NCBI RefSeq assembly: GCF_001995095.2
Contig: NZ_MTSD02000001.1
Location: forward strand, 620,001 to 684,000
Direction: 5' to 3'
Origin: Oceanospirillum linum
GTDB taxonomy: Bacteria; Pseudomonadota; Gammaproteobacteria; Pseudomonadales; Halomonadaceae
Length of the DNA: 64,000 bases
Shown: one piece after another, positions 7,722 through 16,564 of the stretch
Position numbering within the stretch: position 1 is the first letter of the stretch
Layout of the letters: every line of letters starts with the position of its first letter
Notes under the pieces: generated by a model
What the model was told of the DNA's origin: nothing
The model's input: only the letters and a program-made list of their open reading frames with translations
Database searches by the model: none
Position numbers and translations under genes: made by a program

Positions 7722-10118
7722 CTAATAACCGGCACGAAAACCTGGAATAAATCCGGCAGCCCGCTTATAAGGTTCACCCTGACCAATACCACCAAAGCCT
7801 TTCAGTAACAGCTCAATACGTACGCTATTATCAAAGGCCTCAGGGTCATCGTAGTCATCACCTTTATAGTATTGGTGCCGAGCCAGACGGACGGACCAAC
7901 AACAACTCTCATACTCAATCCCGGCAATACGCTCCAGGTGTCGCCCTTGCTCAATATCCCTTCGAATAACGCCAAACGCTCTCCAGTTTGTGCTCAATGG
8001 TGCAATCAGACCAAGATCTGCTGTTTCTTCATAAGACTCCCCACTACCCTCGGCACAGCTAAAATTCAGGCTGCAATCTGTATAGCTTTTAGTATGCCGT
8101 AATAAAAAAGACACTCCGGACGGGTGATTCCCTATGATCTTACTCTCTCTTTTTTCCAGAAAAAATAATGTGTTATCAGTATTCCATTGTGTGGAAACAT
8201 CTAATGTCAGCCAGTCTAAAGGATAATAACTGACTGCAGCAACCAAAGGAGAGACCAGGCGGGTGTGCTGGTAGTCAAGCTCAGCCTGAGGGTCAGCCGA
8301 GAGCGTAACAGTACGCTCCTGAGCATAGAAAGCCTGCCCCAGAGAAAGATTTAAAACTTCACGACCAGAAACATCGTCGATGAATCGCGATGTAATACCC
8401 AGAGCGAGTTTTTGCAGATCCCCCTGCCGGTCAATTCCTGAGAAACGGGTATCACGAAATAACTGGTTACGATCAAAATCATACTCGGAGGTATCAAAAA
8501 GAGGGATATCATGCTGATCCTCAGTCGGAGCGTAAACCAGTTTTACCCTAGGTTCTAAGGTTTGAATATACCCCTTACCGAAGGCGTTCATATCACGTTC
8601 AAAAAGCAGGCCGGAATCCACGGAAAAAGTCGGGATAAATCGTTGCTGACGATCACTGATATCATCAGGCTGACCTTCCAGAGCGTATTGGCTGTACCCT
8701 CCCCGAAGATCCAGCTGGCTATATCCCCAGAGCGCGTCTGCACGATAACTAAGATAAGGCTCCAGATGCGTACGCTGAGCTGTCAGGTCACTCCCCCAGC
8801 TGATCTCACCGGTATCCGGATTAACACTGCCGGTATAATCACTGCCATCATGAATATCCCTCTCAAACCAAACGGCCTGATTACGACTGCCATAACTTAG
8901 AGCAGCGTTTCCTGAGGCATAGTTTGCCTGCAACTCCGGTAATTTATAATACTCACGATCAGCATCAGCAAGATCCGAATCAAGCTCCTGAAACCCCTGC
9001 AATCGAGCAATATAATGCCAGTTTCCCTGCCGGTACTGAGTTTCCGCTAATTGATCCAGCGACTCGGTATTAGCGTCATCAAAGTTAGCTTCAAACGCAT
9101 GAAAATAATCATCATCAGAGGCATGGGCATAATCGATACGGTAAATCCAATTATCCGCTAGGTAGCCTTTCGCTTCGTAGGCAAATAGCTCACGCTTTTT
9201 ATTCTCATAGAGAGGGTCTGAGGCAAGAAAATCATACGTGATCATGCCGAAATGGTTTTCAGGTAAAAGGTAACGCCACTCCGTCCCCAAATGAGTTCCA
9301 CGCTCCTGATACCAGTGCGGCGTTAAGGTCGCATCATAGTTCGGAGCCAGATTCAGATACAGGGACTGCTTATACTCCTCAACCCCCTCACCACCAACTG
9401 AGAAAGTAGGCATCAGCAAGCCCGTATGTCGGCGGTCATCGATAGGAAATCTGAGATAAGGCCAATAGAAAACAGGAATATCAGCCAGCTCAAGACGGGC
9501 ATGACTGGCAGTACCAAACCCGGACTCATGGTCCAGCTCTATTTCAGAGCCCACCAGTTGCCAGCTGTTATCTCCGGGGGTACAGGAGGTATAGCTCCCA
9601 TTATCAATAACAACTAAACCCTCATCGGTTCGATGCATACGCTGAGCAACTCCCCGGGCATTATTCTGAAAAATCAGATACTCAGCCTTTTTAAGGTCAA
9701 AGGTTTTGGTATTGTTATTCAGTATACCTGACTGGCCATAGATCAGACCTGAAGACTGGCGAACAACAACGTGACCCGATGCTGATATCTGCGTTCGATC
9801 AGCACTAATCGTTGCCTGCTCCGCCGTTAAAAATCCATTCGCTGTATCGGCTTTAACATCACCTTCCAATATGACTTTGCCATCGGCCTCATAGCTGGCC
9901 TTTCTGGCTGTAATCTCATGATTAGGCTGGTCAATAATATCCGGGTGGACATACAGCCCCTGGCACATCCCTTTTGTCGATTTTCTTTGCTCAGCCGTTA
10001 GCTGATGATAGGGCACCCAGTCCAGATAATAACCTTGCTGCCCGATAGGCTCTGCCGCCCGCAACGGCGAAAGTGAGAGACCTATAGCCCATACAAACAT
10101 ACAACCTTTTACCGCCAT
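7722..10118 (-). CDS. lptD: LPS-assembly outer-membrane protein LptD
   Basis: Beta-barrel translocon that inserts lipopolysaccharide into the outer leaflet together with LptE. The start at 10118 gives a good signal peptide (KGCMFVWAIGLSLSPLRA) with GAGGTG just upstream; a TTG at 10199, preceded by AGGA, would add 27 residues and cannot be excluded. The mature protein shows the N-terminal OstA/LptA-like domain (KVILEGDVKA, ATISADRTQISASG) and the barrel, with the cysteine segments MCQGLYV and TSCTPGDNSW used for the structural disulfides. The surA gene follows directly. The barrel is near normal length. Confidence 0.94.
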   Translation of the reverse strand: MAVKGCMFVWAIGLSLSPLRAAEPIGQQGYYLDWVPYHQLTAEQRKSTKGMCQGLYVHPDIIDQPNHEITARKASYEADGKVILEGDVKADTANGFLTAEQATISADRTQISASGHVVVRQSSGLIYGQSGILNNNTKTFDLKKAEYLIFQNNARGVAQRMHRTDEGLVVIDNGSYTSCTPGDNSWQLVGSEIELDHESGFGTASHARLELADIPVFYWPYLRFPIDDRRHTGLLMPTFSVGGEGVEEYKQSLYLNLAPNYDATLTPHWYQERGTHLGTEWRYLLPENHFGMITYDFLASDPLYENKKRELFAYEAKGYLADNWIYRIDYAHASDDDYFHAFEANFDDANTESLDQLAETQYRQGNWHYIARLQGFQELDSDLADADREYYKLPELQANYASGNAALSYGSRNQAVWFERDIHDGSDYTGSVNPDTGEISWGSDLTAQRTHLEPYLSYRADALWGYSQLDLRGGYSQYALEGQPDDISDRQQRFIPTFSVDSGLLFERDMNAFGKGYIQTLEPRVKLVYAPTEDQHDIPLFDTSEYDFDRNQLFRDTRFSGIDRQGDLQKLALGITSRFIDDVSGREVLNLSLGQAFYAQERTVTLSADPQAELDYQHTRLVSPLVAAVSYYPLDWLTLDVSTQWNTDNTLFFLEKRESKIIGNHPSGVSFLLRHTKSYTDCSLNFSCAEGSGESYEETADLGLIAPLSTNWRAFGVIRRDIEQGRHLERIAGIEYESCCWSVRLARHQYYKGDDYDDPEAFDNSVRIELLLKGFGGIGQGEPYKRAAGFIPGFRAGY

Positions 10119-10522
10119 CCACACCTCAGGTGTCAGAGGCTGCCCAGATAAAAAGGCAGAGCGTACGGCAAGATCTGAAGATGAAGCTGACAATTTCAAA
10201 CAAGATCCTTACTGTAGAGTTGTTTTCCCGCATGGGCCTTAAAGTTGTTTTCCCGCATGGGCCGTTGGATGAAGCTAAAGGCGAAGTATTATAGCGACTT
10301 TAAATAGTCACGGCTTGCGGAGTTTACTTCATTGCCATCGGTAGCCCAACGGGCTCAGCTAAAAGCTTTTCTTTGCCGACGCCGCCCTTTAAATTTTCTG
10401 CCCGGGGCGATTCAGGGAAAATAATCAGAATGCCAAGTGTTTACTATTGCGTAATAGCCAACTCAATTCTATGGGCAGCGGCAGGTGCATTTGACATAAT
10501 ACGATGTCAATAAGGAGACCCC
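10119..10522. other. lptD-amgK divergent intergenic region with a direct repeat
   Basis: About 320 bases lie between the TTG possible for lptD (10199) and amgK. They hold no plausible gene. The notable content is a pair of 21-base identical copies (10218-10238 and 10243-10263, period 25) that read AGTTGTTTTCCC followed by GCATGGGCC. The repeat lies just upstream of lptD and could belong to its promoter; no confident -10/-35 pair was found. Confidence 0.6.
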
Positions 10523-11581
10523 ATGAACGCACGCTATACTCAGCTTTGCCAATGGCTGACTCAAGTATCGAATATCAATCAACCAGAGCTTGAGAAAGTT
10601 GCCGGTGATGCCAGCTTCCGTAGCTACTACCGACTGTCTGAAAAAAACGGGCTCCACTCCGGCAAAGACACCTCTTATATCGTAATGGACGCACCGCCAC
10701 CAGAAGAGGATTGCGCTCCGTTTGTCCGTATTGCGCAACATTGGTTCCAACAAAACGTCCGTGTCCCTGAAATTATTGCTCAGGATATTGAACAAGGCTT
10801 TCTGCTTCTGGAAGATTTTGGCGATAACCAGTTACTCAGCAACCTGACATCGGATACCCAGGCTGCAGGCAGTCTGTACCAGGACGCCTTTGAGGCTTTA
10901 ATCGCGATTCAGAAAACAACCACACCAGTACTCCCTGATTACAACTATGAGCTGCTGATGCAGGAGATGGAACTGTTTAAAGAGTGGTTCTGCAAACAAT
11001 GGTTATCGTTAGAACTCGATGAAGAAGAGATCAGTTTACTGGATCAGACCTTCGGGCACCTCTGTCATAGCGCACTGCAACAACCCCAGGTTCCCGTTCA
11101 TCGGGATTACCACGCCCGAAACCTGATGCTTACGCCGGAACGCCATATCGGTATTATCGATTTTCAGGATGCCGTTCAGGGCCCAATCACCTATGACCTG
11201 GTCTCTCTGTTAAAAGACTGTTATCTGCACTGGCCAGCCAGCGCCGTCAACCAATGGCGAAACCTTTATCTGCAACAGGTTAAATCCGAAGGTTTACTAT
11301 CCCGGGATTATCCTGAGGAACAATTCCGGCAAGAGTTCGACCTCATGGGCGCTCAACGCCATATCAAAGTACTGGGTATATTTTCCCGCCTCTGGTTACG
11401 GGATGGAAAAGCAGGTTATCTGAACGATATACCACGCACTCTTCAGCACCTGTTAGAGGCAACCGGTGAGCACCAGAGCCTGAGTCAATTCAACCAATGG
11501 CTGCTTGATCGCATTGTGCCAGCGCTCAATGAGAAACAACACAGATCACACAAAACATGGCTACCCGAGGAAAACACCTAG
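10523..11581 (+). CDS. amgK: Anomeric kinase AmgK for MurNAc/GlcNAc recycling
   Basis: Phosphorylates the anomeric carbon of N-acetylmuramic acid (and GlcNAc) so that wall sugars re-enter UDP-MurNAc synthesis without MurA, which bypasses fosfomycin. The 352-residue protein has an aminoglycoside-phosphotransferase fold: GDASFRSYYR near residue 29, the catalytic loop VHRDYHARNLML (about 193-204) and the metal site IIDFQDAVQGP. AAGGAG precedes the ATG. murU begins two bases after the stop; the pair is the known recycling module of pseudomonads and relatives. Divergent from lptD, as in Pseudomonas. Confidence 0.92.
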   Translation: MNARYTQLCQWLTQVSNINQPELEKVAGDASFRSYYRLSEKNGLHSGKDTSYIVMDAPPPEEDCAPFVRIAQHWFQQNVRVPEIIAQDIEQGFLLLEDFGDNQLLSNLTSDTQAAGSLYQDAFEALIAIQKTTTPVLPDYNYELLMQEMELFKEWFCKQWLSLELDEEEISLLDQTFGHLCHSALQQPQVPVHRDYHARNLMLTPERHIGIIDFQDAVQGPITYDLVSLLKDCYLHWPASAVNQWRNLYLQQVKSEGLLSRDYPEEQFRQEFDLMGAQRHIKVLGIFSRLWLRDGKAGYLNDIPRTLQHLLEATGEHQSLSQFNQWLLDRIVPALNEKQHRSHKTWLPEENT

Positions 11582-11582
11582 C

Positions 11583-12296
11583 ATGCAAGCGATGATTCTG
11601 GCCGCAGGGCTGGGCAGCCGTATGCGCCCGCTCACCGATCACACACCTAAACCTTTGCTCCCTGTGGCCGGGAAGCCTTTACTGGAGTATCAGATTGAGC
11701 GCCTGGTTAATGCCGGCGTTGACTCTATTCTGATTAACGTCAGCTACCTCGCCAACCAGATAGATGACTTTATCCATTCCCGGGACTGGCCTATTCCCAT
11801 TGGCCTCTCCCATGAAGAGCATCCACTGGAAACCGCAGGAGGCATTCAGAAAGCACTTGAGCAGGGAAATCTTGACCCGGGCAAACCGATCCTCCTGATC
11901 AATGGTGATATCTGGTGTGATTACAATTTCAGTAACCTTTCTGAACTCCCTCCCCATTCCTCAGGCCACCTGATTCTGACCCACAACCCGCAGCATAACC
12001 CTGACGGTGACTTTTTACTGGCAGGCGATGGCACCGTACATCCAAAACGAGCCCAGATCCCATCTCAAGTCGACTCAATGATCCCATTAACATTTAGTGG
12101 TATTAGCTTGCTGGCTCCAGAGCTTATCCCTTCCAGCCAACAGCAACCACCGCCATTGGCTCTGGGGCCAATATTAAGATCTGCGGCAGAGTTGGGACTG
12201 ATTACCGGGGAGCACTTCGAAGGTTACTGGCTGGATGTCGGCACACCCGAGAGGCTGCAGGAGCTGGAAGAAAAAATCCTTAAGGGCAGGGAGTAA
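11583..12296 (+). CDS. murU: MurNAc-1-phosphate uridylyltransferase MurU
   Basis: Converts MurNAc-alpha-1-phosphate and UTP to UDP-MurNAc, the step after AmgK. The nucleotidyltransferase signature is MILAAGLGSRMRPLT at residues 4-18, with KPLLPVAGKPLLEY following, and the metal-binding NGDIW near residue 106. The ATG at 11583 is chosen because the signature then starts the protein, as in the family; the frame is open further back inside amgK. GAGG lies upstream. 237 aa, normal length. Confidence 0.92.
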   Translation: MQAMILAAGLGSRMRPLTDHTPKPLLPVAGKPLLEYQIERLVNAGVDSILINVSYLANQIDDFIHSRDWPIPIGLSHEEHPLETAGGIQKALEQGNLDPGKPILLINGDIWCDYNFSNLSELPPHSSGHLILTHNPQHNPDGDFLLAGDGTVHPKRAQIPSQVDSMIPLTFSGISLLAPELIPSSQQQPPPLALGPILRSAAELGLITGEHFEGYWLDVGTPERLQELEEKILKGRE

Positions 12297-12301
12297 ACAA
12301 T

Positions 12302-13225
12302 ATGAAATACCGGTTTCCATTCTCATTAAAAATCACCGGTCTTCTGACTGGAATGCTGACCTGGGGATGGAAAGGAATGATCATAGGTTTTCTGCTTGGC
12401 TATCTGCTGGATAGAAAGCTGACAAAGTATTTCAGTAAAAACACGCAGCCCCCTTATGGCAAACGCTATCGTAGCAAAGATGAACAGCTCTTTTTTCAGA
12501 TCACCTTCCAGATGCTGGGTTACCTGGCTAAAGCTAATGGCAAGGTTTCACAGCAGGAGATCAGCATCACAGAACATATCATGTCATCAATGGCACTATC
12601 AGGGGATGAACGTCTGGCAGCCATTACTGCGTTCAACATAGGCAAAAACCAGCAGAGCCCCCCTAACCACCTTCTTAAACTATTCAGAAAACGCTTTAAG
12701 CACCGCACGGGCAAAAAAGCGGAATGGTTGCACTACCAGTTTCAGCTACTTTATGCCGAAGGCAGAGCCGAGGTGCGATTAGTGGAAACCCTGGGAATGA
12801 GTGCTTTTTACGCAGGAATATCACCGGAACAGTTTCAAACACTACGGCAGCAATACCGAATGGCCTGGCAGGAAAGCCAGCGTCGCCCCTATAACACTTC
12901 ATTTACCGGCAGCAACACATATCAAGCCGGTGCTGATAAAAGCCGTGAACACAGAGAGCACAAATACCAATACAGGCATCAGGCTTTCAACAACGACGTG
13001 TCCCCCGGCGCAGAGCTTGCGGCAGCTTATCATTTGCTTGGGATATCACCTGACGCCGACTCTGCCAGCCTGAAGAAAGCCTTTCGCCAGAAAATATCCA
13101 AAGTACATCCGGATAAGCTGGCTGGCAGAAATGCCAGCCCAGAGGAGCAAACCCAGGCCAAAGAGCTATCTCAGCAGCTCCAGTCCGCTTATCAGCGGAT
13201 TAAAGAAAGTCGCAAGGCTTTGTGA
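12302..13225 (+). CDS. djlA: Membrane-anchored DnaJ co-chaperone DjlA
   Basis: Inner-membrane J-protein that stimulates DnaK. The 307-residue product has one N-terminal membrane helix (LTGMLTWGWKGMIIGFLLG, about residues 14-32), a TerB-like helical domain (about 55-190), a polar linker and a C-terminal J domain ending the protein, with the essential HPD in KVHPDKLAG. Six bases separate it from murU, so the three genes look like one transcript. Domain order matches E. coli DjlA. Confidence 0.9.
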   Translation: MKYRFPFSLKITGLLTGMLTWGWKGMIIGFLLGYLLDRKLTKYFSKNTQPPYGKRYRSKDEQLFFQITFQMLGYLAKANGKVSQQEISITEHIMSSMALSGDERLAAITAFNIGKNQQSPPNHLLKLFRKRFKHRTGKKAEWLHYQFQLLYAEGRAEVRLVETLGMSAFYAGISPEQFQTLRQQYRMAWQESQRRPYNTSFTGSNTYQAGADKSREHREHKYQYRHQAFNNDVSPGAELAAAYHLLGISPDADSASLKKAFRQKISKVHPDKLAGRNASPEEQTQAKELSQQLQSAYQRIKESRKAL

Positions 13226-13273
13226 CAGTCCACCTTTTGACAGCCCGTTTCAAACCGTTCACTTTTACGATGA

Positions 13274-14533
13274 TCAATAGCGCGAGCGCTCCATACGCTC
13301 CTCATACAAGGAGCGAATTGGCCCTTTAATATAGGAATCTTCAGGCTCTCGCTCATCTCCTTCAAACTGATACAGATAATCCAACCATCCCCTCAGGGAC
13401 TGAACAACCCGACGGTCTTTCGCTTGAGTTTGACCAGACTGTAAGCCTAAACCGCCCAAGCGGGTCTGACGATAGTAGGGGTTCCCCGACCGGCGGGCAA
13501 AATTCGCCCTCTCTTCCGCAAAGAGCTTATCGAAACGATTATCATCATAGTAGAGATCCAGTATCGGCCGTTGTTGCGCCAAAAGGAGTGAGGGCAGATC
13601 CACCTCAATATTATGCTGAGGCATATGGGGCTGAATCATAACGACCGCCTGCTCTGGTGGTGCAGGATTATCTTTCAGATAATCCATAATCCAGACGGCG
13701 CCTACACCATGCCCCACATAAACAATCTGCTCATAGCCCTGGCCTTGCAGATGAGCTACTGCGGCTCGAATTCGTGCATCAATACGATCAGCAAGAGGGC
13801 CTTTATCTTCAACCGGTACAAAAGTCGGCTTAGGTGGTGGCCAGTCAGCTTTCGTACCTCCCTCACCTTCTTCTGAATCACCTAACTCATCACCTTCCTC
13901 ATCAGGCGCAGTTTCCGGCTCAGCAGTATCTTCCACGCCCTCTTCATTAAAGTCGTCGTCACCCTCTGAAGCATCACTCTCTTCTTCGTCTTCCTCACCT
14001 TCAGGGAGCCCCATAAAAACCTGGGTAGCCGGTAGCGTTCGCTCCGGAATCTCCGCCGGGCCAGGGCTTGGAATCGCAACCGAAAGCGTTGCCCAACCAA
14101 AGTCTGGCATCTGAGTCCGGACAGGGTTAACCACCATAGGCCAGTCAGGATGTCCGTCCTCTATATGAAGAATGACCAGGGCACCATGAGCTTTTGGCGT
14201 ATTCTCAGGGTGGTAGAGTGCTAAAAACTCTTCCTGGTTTGCCGTCAGCTTCAGCACCTCTCTTGGGTCGGCCTGCTGTGCCAATACCTCAAAACGGGTT
14301 TTCTCAGCATCGGGAACCACATAAGGCTTCGGTGGTTCCTTCGGTTTTGCCGGCTCCTCCTGAGCATCTTCACCATCAAAAGGCTCCTCTTCTGCCGCAT
14401 AAGCAAAAGGGTTCAGAGCAAGAGATGCCAACCCCAGCATCAACAGACTGTAACGCAGAGCTTTAACAGGCTTTATCAGCCTGACTCCTGCCAGCTTTTC
14501 AGAGACGCCACCTATCCATCCCGATTGAACCAT
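13274..14533 (-). CDS. DUF3530 family protein, alpha/beta-hydrolase-like, with an acidic insert
   Basis: A predicted exported protein of unknown activity. A signal peptide (hydrophobic residues 27-45, AYAAE) precedes a domain with YHPENTPKAHGALVILH and the nucleophile-elbow position VYVGHGVGA. The elbow is GHGVG where active hydrolases have GHSxG, as I recall for other DUF3530 members, so catalysis is doubtful. Between about residues 175 and 245 lies a long Asp/Glu-rich low-complexity stretch. The ATG at 14533 has AGGAAAAAGG upstream. Convergent with djlA and divergent from rpe. Function not known. Confidence 0.8.
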   Translation of the reverse strand: MVQSGWIGGVSEKLAGVRLIKPVKALRYSLLMLGLASLALNPFAYAAEEEPFDGEDAQEEPAKPKEPPKPYVVPDAEKTRFEVLAQQADPREVLKLTANQEEFLALYHPENTPKAHGALVILHIEDGHPDWPMVVNPVRTQMPDFGWATLSVAIPSPGPAEIPERTLPATQVFMGLPEGEEDEEESDASEGDDDFNEEGVEDTAEPETAPDEEGDELGDSEEGEGGTKADWPPPKPTFVPVEDKGPLADRIDARIRAAVAHLQGQGYEQIVYVGHGVGAVWIMDYLKDNPAPPEQAVVMIQPHMPQHNIEVDLPSLLLAQQRPILDLYYDDNRFDKLFAEERANFARRSGNPYYRQTRLGGLGLQSGQTQAKDRRVVQSLRGWLDYLYQFEGDEREPEDSYIKGPIRSLYEERMERSRY

Positions 14534-14845
14534 GCCTTTTTCCTGTTCCGCTATAATTCTCTAACGATAACGCTGGCAATATCAGACACAGTCTGTGTAA
14601 AAAAACAGAGTCGTCAGCCAACGATGATAACTGCAGTATAAATAACATCCTGACGATTAAGAACCCGCATCACCAGCAAGGCAACAAAAAGACACGACAT
14701 ACAACATTGGATAAATGTTAATGGTACAGCACGCAATACAACAAGATTGGCAGATAGCACTGACGATCACCTTTCGTTAAAATGGCGCCACCTGAACCTC
14801 AGCCCTACGGCTGGCCCGAATATTTAAGACCGATGAGAGTAACTG
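14534..14845. promoter_or_regulatory. Divergent promoter region of the DUF3530 gene and rpe
   Basis: 312 bases with no gene. It contains a perfect inverted repeat, ACACAG-T-CTGTGT (14586-14598), of operator-like size, and a TATAAT at 14552-14557 reading towards rpe without a convincing -35. No riboswitch or leader peptide was recognised. Confidence 0.4.
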
Positions 14846-15520
14846 ATGTCTGATTTCAAAATCGCACCCTCCATTTTATCCGCTGACTTTGCCCGCCTGG
14901 GTGAAGAAGTCGATAACGTTCTGGCCAGCGGTGCCGACGTGGTTCACTTTGATGTGATGGATAACCACTACGTTCCAAATCTGACGATCGGCCCTATGGT
15001 CTGTAAAGCTCTGCGCAACCACGGCGTTACCGCTCCCATCGATGTACATCTGATGGTCTCTCCGGTTGATCGCATGATCAGTGACTTTATTGATGCCGGC
15101 GCCAGCTGGATCACCTTCCACCCGGAAGCATCCGATCATATTGACCGCTCTCTCTCAATGATCCGCGATGGCGGCTGCAAATCCGGTCTTGTTTTTAACC
15201 CAGCGACACCATTGCACTATCTGGATTACGTACTGGACAAAGTCGATATGATTCTCTTGATGTCGGTAAACCCGGGTTTTGGCGGTCAGAAGTTTATCCC
15301 CGGCACACTGGATAAGCTGCGTCAGGCACGAAAAATCATCGACGAGAGCGGCTACGATATTCGCCTTGAGATCGATGGCGGCGTGGGCATTCAGAATATC
15401 CGTGAAATCGCTGAAGCGGGTGCTGACACCTTTGTTGCCGGTTCTGCCATTTTCAACACCGATGATTACAAAGCCACCATCGACGCCATGCGGGCTGAGC
15501 TGGCCAAAGTAGAACGCTAA
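14846..15520 (+). CDS. rpe: Ribulose-phosphate 3-epimerase
   Basis: Interconverts ribulose-5-phosphate and xylulose-5-phosphate in the pentose phosphate pathway. A TIM-barrel enzyme with [17 protein letters not shown] at the start, the metal-binding [19 protein letters not shown] and [11 protein letters not shown], and the phosphate site DGGVGIQNI; the closing VAGSAIF is present. 224 aa, full length. GAG lies before the ATG. gph follows after a small terminator-like hairpin, the conserved rpe-gph-trpE order. Confidence 0.97.
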   Translation: MSDFKIAPSILSADFARLGEEVDNVLASGADVVHFDVMDNHYVPNLTIGPMVCKALRNHGVTAPIDVHLMVSPVDRMISDFIDAGASWITFHPEASDHIDRSLSMIRDGGCKSGLVFNPATPLHYLDYVLDKVDMILLMSVNPGFGGQKFIPGTLDKLRQARKIIDESGYDIRLEIDGGVGIQNIREIAEAGADTFVAGSAIFNTDDYKATIDAMRAELAKVER

Positions 15521-15533
15521 TTTCCGGCAGATT

Positions 15534-15560
15534 AAAAAGCATTCCGTTGAGTGCTTTTTT
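15534..15560 (+). terminator. Weak intrinsic terminator between rpe and gph
   Basis: AAAAAGCA pairs with TGCTTTTT around a 10-base loop, followed by a run of T. The stem has only two G-C pairs, so read-through into gph, 40 bases on, is likely. Confidence 0.6.
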
Positions 15561-15599
15561 ACATTTGCACCATCAGGCGAATCAACCCCAGGTAACCCT

Positions 15600-16274
15600 A
15601 TGCACTCTCTACTTTCTGATATTCAGCTACTGGCCTTTGATCTTGATGGTACTTTGATTGATTCCGTACCGGATTTAACCGATGCGATTGATCAAATGCT
15701 TATCGGACTGGATCGCCCCAAGGCAGGTCAGGATAAGGTGCGCAGTTGGGTCGGCCAGGGTGCAGTGGTTCTGGTCAAGCGGGCACTGGCAGACGGCTTG
15801 GAGATCGACCGGATCGACGAAACCTCAGAGCTGTTTATGCAGGCCCATGGCGCATTCATGACCGCTTACGGTGCCAACAAGGGTGCAAAAACCCGCTGCT
15901 ATGACGGTATTTTCACGCTACTGGATCATGCCAAAGCCCGGAATATCCCCATGGCACTGATCACGAACAAGCCCTATCGCTTTGTCCCTGAGATCCTTGA
16001 GCAACTTAATCTGGATCGCTATTTCAGTCTGGTTTTAGGCGGTGATTCTCTTGAAGAGAAAAAACCATCGCCTCTGCCTCTGCTGTTCGCCGCTGAGCAG
16101 CTGAAGGCCGACCCCGCCCAAAGCCTTATGATCGGCGACTCAATTACCGATATCTCTGCCGGACAAAAGGCAGGCTTTAAAACCGTTGCGGTCCGATACG
16201 GTTATGACCATGGATTACCAGTAGACCAATGTGGGGCTGATCTTGTGGTTGATTCATTAGCTGAGCTGGTATAA
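15600..16274 (+). CDS. gph: Phosphoglycolate phosphatase
   Basis: HAD-family enzyme that removes 2-phosphoglycolate formed during DNA end repair. HAD motifs are intact: LAFDLDGTLIDSVPDL (about residues 11-26), ITNK near 121, the lysine in EEKKPSPLPLL and MIGDSITDISAG. 224 aa, usual length. AGGTAACCC precedes the ATG. It sits between rpe and the trpE leader, as in many gammaproteobacteria. Confidence 0.93.
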   Translation: MHSLLSDIQLLAFDLDGTLIDSVPDLTDAIDQMLIGLDRPKAGQDKVRSWVGQGAVVLVKRALADGLEIDRIDETSELFMQAHGAFMTAYGANKGAKTRCYDGIFTLLDHAKARNIPMALITNKPYRFVPEILEQLNLDRYFSLVLGGDSLEEKKPSPLPLLFAAEQLKADPAQSLMIGDSITDISAGQKAGFKTVAVRYGYDHGLPVDQCGADLVVDSLAELV

Positions 16275-16384
16275 CTTAGGCGCTTTAATAGCAAGAATAT
16301 ATAGCTTATCAAGCTGTTAGCGCGTCTGGTTATATAAGCGCGGCAGACTCTCAACATTAACATCCTCTATAAAACGGGCCTGAT

Positions 16385-16441
16385 ATGTTTCCTGACAAAT
16401 CACTGGGATTGATGCGCGAGGTAAAACGCTGGCGATGGTGA
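16385..16441 (+). CDS. trpL: Candidate trp leader peptide (18 codons, ends WRW)
   Basis: A short frame in the 290-base gap before trpE encodes MFPDKSLGLMREVKRWRW and stops. Two Trp codons separated by one Arg codon directly before the stop are the hallmark of transcription-attenuation leaders, and Pseudomonas trpE is also attenuated. An internal ATG at 16412 could also start it. Upstream ribosome sites are weak for both starts. The hairpins that overlap its end are listed separately. Identification is inferred from codons and position. Confidence 0.62.
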   Translation: MFPDKSLGLMREVKRWRW

Positions 16442-16476
16442 AGCTCACACGGCGTGTGTTAGTGCCACTCTTTTTT
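16438..16476 (+). promoter_or_regulatory. Candidate trpE attenuator
   Basis: Three mutually exclusive hairpins overlap the leader stop: GTGA/TCAC (16438-16448), CACAC/GTGTG (16446-16458) and GGCGT/GTGCC (16451-16466, two wobble pairs), the last followed after four bases by six T. This fits a compact pause / antiterminator / terminator set. The terminator stem is weak on paper, so the folding needs computation. Confidence 0.42.
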
Positions 16477-16564
16477 GCAGAGTTCAGGCCTGCCATACCG
16501 CTGCTTTCACAGATATTCGTTTGCGCTTTATTTCCCATTTATACCGTGACAGGAAGAAAAAATC

